Position numbers and translations under genes: made by a program. 64,000 nucleotides of DNA, taken from contig NZ_JASHHX010000012.1 in the NCBI RefSeq assembly GCF_030056575.1, positions 1 to 64,000 on the forward strand, read 5' to 3'. Below the pieces are notes generated by a model. It did no database searches and was not told where the DNA came from. It was given only the letters and a program-made list of their open reading frames with translations. Below are positions 8,528 through 15,860 of the stretch, one piece after another. This DNA is from Rhodoblastus sp. 17X3 (GTDB lineage: Bacteria; Pseudomonadota; Alphaproteobacteria; Rhizobiales; Beijerinckiaceae). The number at the start of each line of letters is the position of its first letter. The stretch's first letter is position 1.

Positions 8528-8839
8528 TCAGCCCGTGCTCCATGTGCGCGGACGCCGCATGCCTGCCAGTTTGCAGGCCTGGCCGGCATAGCCATAAGGA
8601 AAAAGCTCGAAAAGGCGATTGCGACCGGCGCCGCGCGTGTCGGTCAGGTGGCGCATGACGAAACGCGCGTCCGGCGCAACCTGATGCTCATCGAGAAAGG
8701 CGCGCATGTAGCGCAGCGCCGCCCAATGATCGTCGTTCAATTCAATGCCGAGTTTGCGGGCCTGTTCGGCCGCCCAATCCTCGCTCCAGTCCGCGGGATC
8801 GGTCAGGTAGCCTTCGACGTCCGTTTCTGGCGCGCGCAT
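8528..8839 (-). CDS. DsrC/TusE-family sulfur-relay-like protein with a single cysteine
   Basis: Small 103-aa protein of the DsrC/TusE/DsvC family, which carries sulfur or a trisulfide on C-terminal cysteines and docks on DsrK-type subunits. The family core is clear: EGYLTDPADW, DDHWAALRYMRAF, VAPDARFVMRHL and FPYGYAGQACKLAG. Cys89 matches the upstream DsrC cysteine. The penultimate cysteine expected 11 residues later is Trp100, and the protein ends RTWSTG. It therefore cannot form the intramolecular disulfide of true DsrC and lacks the TusE cysteine. A strong GGAGGAG precedes the ATG. It is convergent with the hydrogenase operon and downstream of hypC on the same strand. A role with Isp2 is inferred. 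Confidence 0.85.
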   Translation of the reverse strand: MRAPETDVEGYLTDPADWSEDWAAEQARKLGIELNDDHWAALRYMRAFLDEHQVAPDARFVMRHLTDTRGAGRNRLFELFPYGYAGQACKLAGMRRPRTWSTG

Positions 8840-9085
8840 GATCTCCTCCGATGGCGGGTATCATATGATAAAATATGAATTTGTTAAGTCGTCACGGCGT
8901 CGGAAATGACCAAAATTCGGATTTTAAGTTGCGCTTGAGCAAATATTGCCGTTGTCGGGCCACGAGGCTCATAGGCCTGTCGACGAAATCTGGCTCGTGG
9001 GCTCCGTCCACGCATCAATAGTCATCGCCCTTGCGTAGGCCGCGATCCTGCGAAAAGGATGTTCGCAGCACTAATCAGCCGCTTG

Positions 9086-9382
9086 TCAGCGTTGCCGCAA
9101 ATGTTCCGGCAATTGCGGCTCGCGATTCAAGAGATCCGCGAAGGCGGATTCGAAATCCTCGCCGCGCATCGCGGCGGCGAGGCCGTCCAGCGCGCGGTCG
9201 ATCAGCGCAGCCTCGTCAGGCTCGAGCAAGCGGACCGCCGTGTCGATATGAACGAGAACCTGCGTCCCGACAGGCTGCGGGCCGATGAGCAGCAGCGAAA
9301 CCCGACGCTGCACGTCACCGCGCACGCACAAAGCCGACATCTCGTCGCCTTCGATAATGCGCATTGGGACGCCGAGGCACAT
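9086..9382 (-). CDS. hypC: HypC/HupF-type hydrogenase assembly chaperone
   Basis: Chaperone that carries the Fe(CN)2CO group from HypD to the hydrogenase large subunit. The product must start with MCLGVPM, since Cys2 is the functional ligand. This fixes the start at 9382 rather than at an ATG 32 codons upstream. After it come a VRGDVQRRVSLLLIG strand and GTQVLVHIDTAVRLLEPDEA, as in HypC/HupF. At 98 aa it is slightly longer than E. coli HypC and close to HupF. No other hyp genes are in the window, so the rest of the maturation set must lie elsewhere. It may be co-transcribed with the DsrC-like gene 246 nt downstream. Confidence 0.9.
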   Translation of the reverse strand: MCLGVPMRIIEGDEMSALCVRGDVQRRVSLLLIGPQPVGTQVLVHIDTAVRLLEPDEAALIDRALDGLAAAMRGEDFESAFADLLNREPQLPEHLRQR

Positions 9383-9564
9383 GGTTTTGGTCCTTGCGGG
9401 TGGGGCGGTCCCCCGAGCCGCGCCGAGCATCCGGACACCGCTCAGCGCGATGTTCGCGCCGCTGACGCGAGAAAGCAAGGGCCGGAACCGCGATCATTCC
9501 CGTCGTCGGCCGGGGGGCTTTAGTGAAATTGCAGTCTCGAAAGCCGCAGTCCGGAAAGCTCGAT

Positions 9565-10188
9565 TCATTCGACGCGCCGGAATGTGCTGAAATGGAATAT
9601 TTGGGTCGCTCCCGTCGGCGTCGTATGGTTGTAGCGGCGGCTGTCGACCAGCGCGAAGCCCGGCCCGAGGACCTTCTGCAGGCTTGCGGCGTCGTACCGC
9701 ATGACGGGCAGGCCGCTGCATTTCTCAGGCCCATCCGGCGCAAACGTCCCGATAATGGCATGGCCGTCTTGGCGGAGGGCGCTTCCAAGGCGCGCGACAT
9801 AGGCCGCTTGGTCCGCCCTGTCGGTAAGAAAGTGGAACGCGGCGCGGTCGTGCCAAACGTCGTAGGTGCGCGACGGCTCCCATTCGGTGATGTCGGCGGC
9901 GATCCAGGCGACCTGATCGGATTGGGAGCCGAGGCGCTTTCTGGACGCCGCGAGCGCCGCCGGCGACAAGTCGAGCACCGTCAAATCCTTGAAACCGCGG
10001 GCGAGGAGGGCGTCCACAAGACGGGAGGCGCCGCCGCCGATATCGATGATCGCGGAATCGGGCGTCGCCCCGACAAGCTCCATCAATTCCACCGAAAGCG
10101 CCGGCGTTTCCTGAAACCAGCTCACATCGGCTTCGCCCTTGGTGGCGTATACATTTTCCCAGTGACTCTGCCGGATCGTATTGGTCAT
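9565..10188 (-). CDS. Class I SAM-dependent methyltransferase
   Basis: Soluble SAM-dependent methyltransferase of unknown substrate. The Rossmann fold is seen as IIDIGGGASRLVDALL (motif I, SAM glycines), LTVLDLSPAALAASRKRL (acidic end of beta 2), ADITEW and YDVWHDRAAFHFLTD (motif IV). The N-terminal HWENVYATKGEADVSWFQE is common in small methyltransferases of this kind, some of which act near metal or thiol chemistry. It has 207 aa and stands alone on the minus strand. No neighbour suggests the substrate. Confidence 0.8.
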   Translation of the reverse strand: MTNTIRQSHWENVYATKGEADVSWFQETPALSVELMELVGATPDSAIIDIGGGASRLVDALLARGFKDLTVLDLSPAALAASRKRLGSQSDQVAWIAADITEWEPSRTYDVWHDRAAFHFLTDRADQAAYVARLGSALRQDGHAIIGTFAPDGPEKCSGLPVMRYDAASLQKVLGPGFALVDSRRYNHTTPTGATQIFHFSTFRRVE

Positions 10189-10307
10189 CTTTCATCCACC
10201 CCTCTATGACCGCCGTATGGCGTTCCGATCAAATTGCCGCGCGCGAAGCCATTTCGTCGGCATCGCCATTCAGGAAACGGACGCCGCCAGAGCATCCCGA
10301 TGGGCGC

Positions 10308-10781
10308 CTAATAAAGCCAACGCGGCGTGCGCGCCGAATAGGCGATCCATGCTTCTCCAAAACGAGCGGCAAGATGAGCTTCCTCGCGACGAATCGCCAG
10401 ATGATCGACGGTGATCGCAGCGCCGAGTCCGAGCACCGAGAACCAGCCATTGTCGAAAGTCGCCGACAAGCCCAGCATCGCGATCGTGTTGCCAAGATAG
10501 ATCGGATTGCGCGTGAAACGAAATGGTCCCGAGGTTATCAGCGCGTCAGCTCCCCTATGCGGAAGAATGTTGGTTTTCGCCCGCCACATCGTGGCCATCG
10601 CCCAGAGGTCCAGCGCGACGCCGGCAAGCAGGACGGCCGCCCCGGCCATGCCGACGGCGCGATCTCGCACGAAGGCGAGCGGGACAAGCCGCCCGAGTCC
10701 ATAGGCCGCCAGAGCCGCGGCCACGTATATAATCGGCGGCCAGGGCAGGATGTTGGGTCTGACGGCGATATCGAATTTCAT
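10308..10781 (-). CDS. Isoprenylcysteine carboxyl methyltransferase-like (ICMT/PEMT) membrane protein
   Basis: Integral-membrane methyltransferase-like protein of 157 aa with about four hydrophobic segments. The family signature near the C-terminus is present: GPFRFTRNPIYLGNTIAMLG, then EEAHLAARFGEAWIAYSART, where the Arg/His-Pro-Tyr and Glu residues form the SAM site. Bacterial members have mostly unknown substrates (lipids, isoprenylated or small amphipathic molecules). A second, longer member lies at 44868-45578. Its neighbour is an unrelated soluble methyltransferase on the same strand. Confidence 0.8.
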   Translation of the reverse strand: MKFDIAVRPNILPWPPIIYVAAALAAYGLGRLVPLAFVRDRAVGMAGAAVLLAGVALDLWAMATMWRAKTNILPHRGADALITSGPFRFTRNPIYLGNTIAMLGLSATFDNGWFSVLGLGAAITVDHLAIRREEAHLAARFGEAWIAYSARTPRWLY

Positions 10782-11023
10782 GGTTCGGCCCCAAGCCGCG
10801 TAGCGAAGCAGGCGGCGCGCTGGTTCCCCTCATGCCGAAGGCGAGTTTGAACCATGCAGGAGGATATTACTTTGAGCCCGCTGCGGACTCCGGCGCGGGA
10901 AAGGCTTATTTCCAAGCCCGACCATGTCAATTCTACCCCCCTGCGGCGAATTGCAAAATGGAATTCTCGCGCGCTTTGGCGCAATCTGAATCGCGTCCAT
11001 TTTGGACGTTGAGGAATTGTCCC

Positions 11024-11509
11024 ATGAGATCCGTTCTTCGTGCGGCGTCTCGCCTCTCGGGCTTTGCGGTTCTCGCGGTCACGTTTTTCGGCCCTGTCGC
11101 GGAATGTCACCGGGCGTGGTCAGCAGACATTTCCGTTCAACATGCCTGGGCGCCGGCGACGCCGCCGAAAGCCACGATCGGCAACGGCTATATGACAATC
11201 GTCAATTCATCGGCGGAACCCGATCACCTGATCGCCGCGACGGCGGAAATTTCCCATACGGCCGAGATCGATAGACTCAGGAGGGCCGACAGTTCGCCTC
11301 ATATGGAGCAATTATTGAATCTGGACGTCCCCGCTGGCGGCAGCATCGAACTCCAGCCAGGTTCATATCATGTCCTGCTGCGGAATTTGAAAAAGCCGCT
11401 GACGACCGGCGAAACTTTCAGGGGCGCGCTGACCTTTGCGAGGTCAGGCGTCATATCCGTGGAATACAAGGTCGAAGCGAAGGATTACAGGGCGCCAGCC
11501 GCGGAGTGA
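11024..11509 (+). CDS. PCu(A)C-like periplasmic copper chaperone with altered ligands
   Basis: Secreted protein of the PCu(A)C/DUF461 family, which delivers Cu(I) to cytochrome oxidase. The ATG at 11024 follows GAGGAA and starts a signal peptide (RLSGFAVLAVTFFGPVA, cleavage likely after SA). The mature part has the fold markers HAWAPATPPKATIGNGYM, VPAGGSIELQPGSYHVLL and LKKPLTTGETF. The canonical ligand motifs are changed: EIHEM reads EIDRL and YHVML reads YHVLL, so two or three of the four His/Met ligands are missing, while Met at PHMEQ and His at YHV remain. It may bind copper weakly or do something else. No other copper gene is adjacent. Confidence 0.75.
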   Translation: MRSVLRAASRLSGFAVLAVTFFGPVAECHRAWSADISVQHAWAPATPPKATIGNGYMTIVNSSAEPDHLIAATAEISHTAEIDRLRRADSSPHMEQLLNLDVPAGGSIELQPGSYHVLLRNLKKPLTTGETFRGALTFARSGVISVEYKVEAKDYRAPAAE

Positions 11510-11734
11510 CGCGCGACCGTCCGACGTCCGTCGTCGACGACGATGTCGTTGGGCCGAAGCCGGCCGTTTGACGGAGCGGGCGGCCGGCTGTGGTCCCGCC
11601 GCCGACATCGCAATGCGCGGCGGGGGCGATTGCGCCTCAGGCCGCGCTGTTTTGACGATTTGCAAGGGCGCACGGGCTTGTCCTGCGAGCGAGGACTTCG
11701 CAATCTGCCACGCAACAACCGAGGGATGAGCGCA

Positions 11735-12772
11735 ATGTCGGCGGAAATCAGACAACCAGACTTGAAGCAGCAATTTCGTGCGATGGCGCAAGGCGCCCAG
11801 AGCCTCGCAATCGCCTATGTCGGGGTGGTCAATGCGCTTTTCCCGACGCTGCGCCGTCTCGGGTCGGCGGATTCGGACGGTCTGGCGGCTGCCGCCGGGA
11901 TGGATGCCGGCTATGTGCGGCGCTGGTGCGACGCAGCCTTCGCCTTCGACTTTTTGGAAGCCGACGGCGAAACCTTCCGTCTTTCCAGGTCCGGCGCGGC
12001 GATGCTGCCGGACGCGCCGGAGAGTTTGATGCCCTTGGCGGTTCAGGCGGCGCTGAACATGCATATGGCGGAGCGTGCGACAGCCTTGATGCGGACCGGC
12101 GAGCGCCCGGGCGAAAAGGTCATGGCGGAGCGCGAAACCCTGTTGCCCTGGTTCGGCCCGATGCTGGAGAGCAGTTTCGCCAGCTTCTTTGAACAGACGA
12201 TCTGCCCGGGCGTTCCGGTTTTCGCGGAAGTGAATGCGCGCGACGGTCTGGTCGTCGATCTCGGCTGCGGCAATGGCTGGTACCTGCGCGCGCTCGCCCG
12301 GCGCTTCACATCGACGCGCGGCCTCGGCGTCGACGGCTTCGACGAGAACATCGCCCAGGCGACCCGGCTCGCCGAAGCTGAAGGATTAGGCGAGCGGCTG
12401 AGCTTTATCAGCGGTGACGCTCACGATTTCTCGCTGAACGAGCCAGCTGACATCATCGCCATGAACCGCGCTTTGCATCATGTCTGGGAGGCCGGCGGCG
12501 GAGCCTTCATTCGCCGCCTGCGCGACAATCTGCGTCCGGGTGGCGCAGCGGTGATCTGGGAGCCGGACTGGCCCGCCGACCGCAACGCCCTGCGCGCGCC
12601 TGCGCGGCGCGGTCTCGCGTTTCAGAACTTTTCCGAACATGTCCAGGGCAATCACCTGTTGGGCGCCGACGAGATCGCCGCGGCCTTCGCGGCGGAAGGC
12701 ATGACGCCGGAAGTGTTTCGCTTTGCCGAAGGCCAGGAAGCGATCATCGTCGCGCGCCGTCATGCCGACTGA
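11735..12772 (+). CDS. Class I SAM-dependent methyltransferase with N-terminal helical domain
   Basis: Soluble methyltransferase of 345 aa. The N-terminal ~100 residues are helical and winged-helix-like (DGLAAAAGMDAGYVRRWCDA, then LSRSGAAMLPD), as in O-methyltransferase dimerisation domains. Motif I follows (VVDLGCGNGWYLRALARRF), then an acidic loop (GVDGFDENI) and GDAHDF. The substrate is unknown. The ATG at 11735 is preferred to the in-frame ATG at 11726 because GAGGG at 11721-11725 is 9 nt from 11735 but directly touches 11726. The 3' end overlaps the ABC remnant on the other strand by 13 nt. Confidence 0.8.
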   Translation: MSAEIRQPDLKQQFRAMAQGAQSLAIAYVGVVNALFPTLRRLGSADSDGLAAAAGMDAGYVRRWCDAAFAFDFLEADGETFRLSRSGAAMLPDAPESLMPLAVQAALNMHMAERATALMRTGERPGEKVMAERETLLPWFGPMLESSFASFFEQTICPGVPVFAEVNARDGLVVDLGCGNGWYLRALARRFTSTRGLGVDGFDENIAQATRLAEAEGLGERLSFISGDAHDFSLNEPADIIAMNRALHHVWEAGGGAFIRRLRDNLRPGGAAVIWEPDWPADRNALRAPARRGLAFQNFSEHVQGNHLLGADEIAAAFAAEGMTPEVFRFAEGQEAIIVARRHAD

Positions 12773-12996
12773 CGCCCCTTGTCGCGTTGGACGATTTTGC
12801 CGCCGTCAAGCGTGACCCCTTCATCCATGAACGCCAGTCCATCCGGGCGGCGGGTCAACAGGATCATGGTCCTTCCCGCCGTTCGCCGCAGTCCGTCCAG
12901 AACCGGCCGGGCTGTTTCCGCATCGACGCCTTCCGTCGGCTCGTCGAGCGCCAGGATGTTCGCGAGGCGTCCGATCGCCGTTTCGAGGCGCGCCAA
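12760..12996 (-). pseudogene. Remnant of an ABC exporter ATPase (CydC-like C-terminal end)
   Basis: This 78-codon frame holds only the end of an ABC ATPase domain: the Walker B and D-loop (ILALDEPTEGVDAET), the switch region in altered form (MILLTRRPDGLAFMD) and a typical strand (GVTLDGGKIVQRD). The DEPTEGVD and RRPDGL wording is closest to CydC-type thiol exporters. Walker A, the signature motif and the membrane domain are absent, and the LSGG region is replaced by unrelated residues. It is a decayed 3' fragment rather than a working gene. Confidence 0.6.
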
Positions 12997-13118
12997 GCCG
13001 GACGGCGGCCGAGACTCTCGGGCTTTTTGATCCGAATCAATTGTTATATTTCAGATATATGTTTTATTCGCCCGACGCGTAAGGCCGTTCAGTTGGTCAT
13101 TAAGGCAGGAGGGCCGTC

Positions 13119-13319
13119 ATGTTGAAAATTGCTATCCTTATCTGGATCATTCTTGGAGCGACGCTGGCGGGTTCCGCGCTCACAGTCGTTCTCGCAACGC
13201 CTGCTCTCGCCAATCAGGCGATGCAGTTGATTCCGTGGGCTGCGCTCGCGGGCTTTGTCCTCGCTATACCCATATCCGGGCTGATCGCCTTCCGTCTCTC
13301 GGATCGCCGCGTTCATTGA
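13119..13319 (+). CDS. Small two-helix membrane protein
   Basis: A 66-aa hydrophobic protein with two membrane segments (LIWIILGATLAGSALTVVLA and IPWAALAGFVLAIPISGLIA) and a short basic tail. AGGAGG sits 6 nt before the ATG, so translation is likely. Proteins of this size and pattern are common in rhizobia and relatives. I recall some being mislabelled CTP synthetase in databases, but nothing supports that activity here. No function can be assigned. Confidence 0.65.
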   Translation: MLKIAILIWIILGATLAGSALTVVLATPALANQAMQLIPWAALAGFVLAIPISGLIAFRLSDRRVH

Positions 13320-13685
13320 AGCAAGGCGTTTCGCGGTGGATTGATGGAGGCTCGCGCCTATCCGGCTTGGATGTCGCGCGGCCTGACCGCGATACTGAAG
13401 ACGAGGCTTTGGAGGGGCTGGCGTTTGTTCGCACCCCGTTCGAGCAGGATATTTCTCCGCGTTCGGCATCGATGCTGGCGGAAGCCGGATTGTCGTGGCT
13501 CTCGTGGTCGCGGCGATGATCGTCGCGCGCTCCGCTCGGTTTAGACAAAACCAACACGGCCATGGAACGCGATTGGCCATGGAACGTGATTGAATGAATA
13601 TGAACTGCGGAGGCGCCCGTCATCCGCGAATGATGTTAGAACATAGGCGTCGCCCCGATGCTGGGCCGAACGAACGAGAGAGCCC
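13320..13685. other. Intergenic stretch before folE without a convincing gene
   Basis: The 366 nt between the small membrane protein and folE contain short open frames in several phases. None has both a ribosome-binding site and family-like sequence. One phase near 13460-13595 encodes a short hydrophobic stretch, perhaps the tail of a decayed membrane gene. The only clear structure is a 17-bp tandem repeat at 13558-13591. Confidence 0.5.
13558..13591. repeat. 17-bp tandem direct repeat upstream of folE
   Basis: Two adjacent 17-bp copies beginning GGCCATGGAACG differ at one base (GCGATT against GTGATT). They lie about 95-130 nt before the folE start. They could be paired protein-binding sites or a replication-slippage duplication; the sequence alone does not decide. 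Confidence 0.6.
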
Positions 13686-14390
13686 GTGACACGTCCGGAT
13701 CCCCCGCCTTCCACCGAACCCGTCTCCATGCGCGTGCGGCGGCGGCTCGTGCAGGCGAACAAGCGGTTCAACGCCAACGACAATATTTCCGCTTTTCTGG
13801 AGCCGGGCGAACTCGAGGCGCTGCTCGAAGAGGTGGAAAGCAAATTCAAGGGGGTGCTGGAAAGCCTGGTGATCGATACCGAAAGCGATCACAACACCCA
13901 GGAGACGGCGCGCCGGGTGGCGAAAATGTATTTGACCGAGGTTTTTCGCGGCCGTTACATGACGATTCCGCAGGTCACCGAATTCCCCAACGCCGAATTG
14001 CTCAATGAGCTGATGATCGTGGGGCCGATCACGGTGCGTAGCGCCTGCAGCCATCATTTTTGCCCAATCATCGGGCGGCTGTGGATTGGGCTGATGCCGA
14101 ACGAGCACTCCAACCTCATTGGCCTGTCGAAATATTCGCGTCTGGCGGAATGGGTCATGTCCCGCCCGCAGATCCAGGAAGAAGCCATAACCCAGTTGGC
14201 CAATCTGCTGATGGACAGAGTGCGGCCCGACGGTTTGGCGGTCGTCATGGAGGCCGACCATTTCTGCATGCACTGGCGGGGCGTGAAGGACGATCAGACC
14301 AAGATGCTCAACAGCGTCATGCGCGGCTCGTTCCTGAAGGACCATAATTTGCGCGCTGAATTTCTTTCATTGTTGAACCTGAAGCCGTGA
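13686..14390 (+). CDS. folE: GTP cyclohydrolase I
   Basis: Converts GTP to 7,8-dihydroneopterin triphosphate, the first step of folate and pterin synthesis; pterins also matter to C1-using bacteria. The zinc site is complete: CSHHFCPI (Cys121, His124) and the later Cys194 in ADHFCMHWRG. The substrate-binding stretch NLIGLSKYSRLAEWVMSRPQ is standard for type I enzymes. It has 234 aa and starts at GTG 13686. A BLUF photoreceptor gene begins 7 nt after its stop, so the two are probably co-transcribed. Confidence 0.95.
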   Translation: MTRPDPPPSTEPVSMRVRRRLVQANKRFNANDNISAFLEPGELEALLEEVESKFKGVLESLVIDTESDHNTQETARRVAKMYLTEVFRGRYMTIPQVTEFPNAELLNELMIVGPITVRSACSHHFCPIIGRLWIGLMPNEHSNLIGLSKYSRLAEWVMSRPQIQEEAITQLANLLMDRVRPDGLAVVMEADHFCMHWRGVKDDQTKMLNSVMRGSFLKDHNLRAEFLSLLNLKP

Positions 14391-14397
14391 GGGCCAG

Positions 14398-14826
14398 ATG
14401 CTCGTTCGTTGTCTCTACGCCAGCCGCCCTTCCGCTTCTTGCGACGGCCGCGCCCTGGACCGCATCCTCGAACAGGCGCGAAAAAACAATCCCGCGCTCG
14501 GCTTGACGGGTCTGCTCTGCGTTTCGAACAATCTCTTCGTGCAGGTTCTGGAAGGCGGGCGCGACGAGGTTTGCGAGATTTACAACGCCATCGTTCAGGA
14601 TGGCCGCCACCAACAGGTGCGGCTGCTGATTTACGAAGAAATAAGCGAGAGGCGGTTCGGGAACTGGACCATGGGCCAGATCAATATTGACCGCCTTAAT
14701 CCCACTCTGCTCCTGAAATATTTCCGCAGGGCCGAGTTCGATCCCTTCGACTGCTCCGGTCAGGCGACCTTGTCGCTGCTGGCTGAACTCGTCGCCACGG
14801 CTGCGATCACGCCTCGCGGCGAGTGA
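14398..14826 (+). CDS. BLUF-domain blue-light sensor protein
   Basis: Short BLUF protein (142 aa) predicted to bind FAD and sense blue light. The photocycle residues are in place: Tyr7 (VRCLYASR), Asn31 (ARKNNPALGLTGLL), Gln49 (FVQVLEGG), and Trp90/Met92 (RRFGNWTMGQ). The C-terminal ~45 residues hold extra helices, as in short BLUF proteins, but no output enzyme domain. It must therefore act through a protein partner. The start is 7 nt after folE, which suggests shared transcription and perhaps a link to pterin synthesis. That link is inferred from position only. Confidence 0.9.
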   Translation: MLVRCLYASRPSASCDGRALDRILEQARKNNPALGLTGLLCVSNNLFVQVLEGGRDEVCEIYNAIVQDGRHQQVRLLIYEEISERRFGNWTMGQINIDRLNPTLLLKYFRRAEFDPFDCSGQATLSLLAELVATAAITPRGE

Positions 14827-14831
14827 GCGCC

Positions 14832-14975
14832 ATGCGAGCGATCGACTCGCCCCCGGCCGCTTCGGCCCCGCTCCGCGTGACCGTCGGATACGACGGAAAT
14901 TGCCTCCTGTGTGTGCGGAAATCGCGCTTATGCTTCGCCTCGTCCGTCGCCGCCGAGGCGCAAATCGCCGCGTGA
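14832..14975 (+). pseudogene. Truncated DCC-family (DUF393) thiol-oxidoreductase-like fragment
   Basis: A 47-codon frame begins 6 nt after the BLUF stop and reads VTVGYDGNCLLCVRKSR around residues 16-32. This is the DxxCxxC-type start of DCC-family proteins, which are normally about 120-140 aa. The frame ends soon after the motif and no continuation is found in other phases. I read it as a 5' fragment of a decayed gene; a very short functional peptide cannot be excluded. Confidence 0.5.
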
Positions 14976-15134
14976 CGCAACTTCGGTCGCAGGTCGGCAG
15001 GCGCCAGATTTTGTTAGACGGCTGTTTCGATTTTGCGAATAATCCGGCGAAGGATTTTAGTCGCCATGCCGTCGCCACAAGCCTTTGCTTAGCTGTGGGA
15101 AATTTGCGACAATCTTTAGGCGTTGGGGGCCTCA

Positions 15135-15806
15135 ATGACGCTACCCGAAAACCATCCTCGCCTGTTCAAACGCGCCTATAGTCATGCCGAGCTGATCGCC
15201 GACGGCTTTGTCCATGCCGTCGCCATCGTCGCGGGGTTGATCGCCTTCGCCGTGCTGATCGGGAGCGTCGTCCGGCAGGGCGGCCTTTCCGACGCCCTCG
15301 CCATGGGCGTCTATGCGGCGGGCTTTTTCCTGCTGTTCGGTTTTTCCCTTGCCTACAACATGACTCCGCCATCGCATCTGAAATGGCTGCTTCGGCGGTT
15401 CGACCACGCCTCGATCTATTTGATGATTGCCGGCACCTATACGGCGCTGCTGTCGCAGTTGCCGAACGGCGCCCTGGCCTGGACGCTGGCGGCGATCGTC
15501 TGGATCGTTTCGCTCGGCGGCGCGGCGGTGAAAATCTTGCTGCCGGGACGGTTCGACCGCGCCGCGATCGTCGTCTATCTGGCGCTCGGCTGGGTGGCTG
15601 TTTTCGCTGGAAAACAATTGGCAGCCATCCTGCCCGCGCCGACGATGATCCTGCTCGTCGTCGGCGGCTTGTTCTATTCGATCGGCGTGCTGTTCTATAA
15701 ATGGAACAGTCTGAAATATCAGAACGCCATCTGGCATTTCTTCGTCGCCATCGCCGCCGCCTGCCAATATGCCGGCATCGCCCACGCGATCGGGCGCAGC
15801 GGCTAG
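15135..15806 (+). CDS. Hemolysin III family (YqfA/PAQR-like) membrane protein
   Basis: Seven-helix inner-membrane protein of 223 aa in the hemolysin III/PAQR superfamily. Family marks are HAELIADGFVHAVAIVAG near the N-terminus, RFDHASIYLMIAGTYTA in the middle and IWHFFVAIAAACQYAG at the end. Their histidines and Asp form the buried metal site. GGGGG precedes the ATG at 15135; a TTG at 15123 is less likely. Despite the name, most members are not toxins and act in membrane lipid or ion homeostasis. There is no informative operon partner. Confidence 0.87.
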   Translation: MTLPENHPRLFKRAYSHAELIADGFVHAVAIVAGLIAFAVLIGSVVRQGGLSDALAMGVYAAGFFLLFGFSLAYNMTPPSHLKWLLRRFDHASIYLMIAGTYTALLSQLPNGALAWTLAAIVWIVSLGGAAVKILLPGRFDRAAIVVYLALGWVAVFAGKQLAAILPAPTMILLVVGGLFYSIGVLFYKWNSLKYQNAIWHFFVAIAAACQYAGIAHAIGRSG

Positions 15807-15860
15807 AGCATATTTCACAAATTGCAGAGTTTGCCTGCGCGGCGGATGTTCCGAACTCGG

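Noticed and set aside
10782-11023. Regulatory RNA or gene upstream of the PCu(A)C-like gene
   Set aside because: An AGGAGG-like site near 10858 is not followed by a start codon opening a believable frame, and I found no matching conserved RNA motif.
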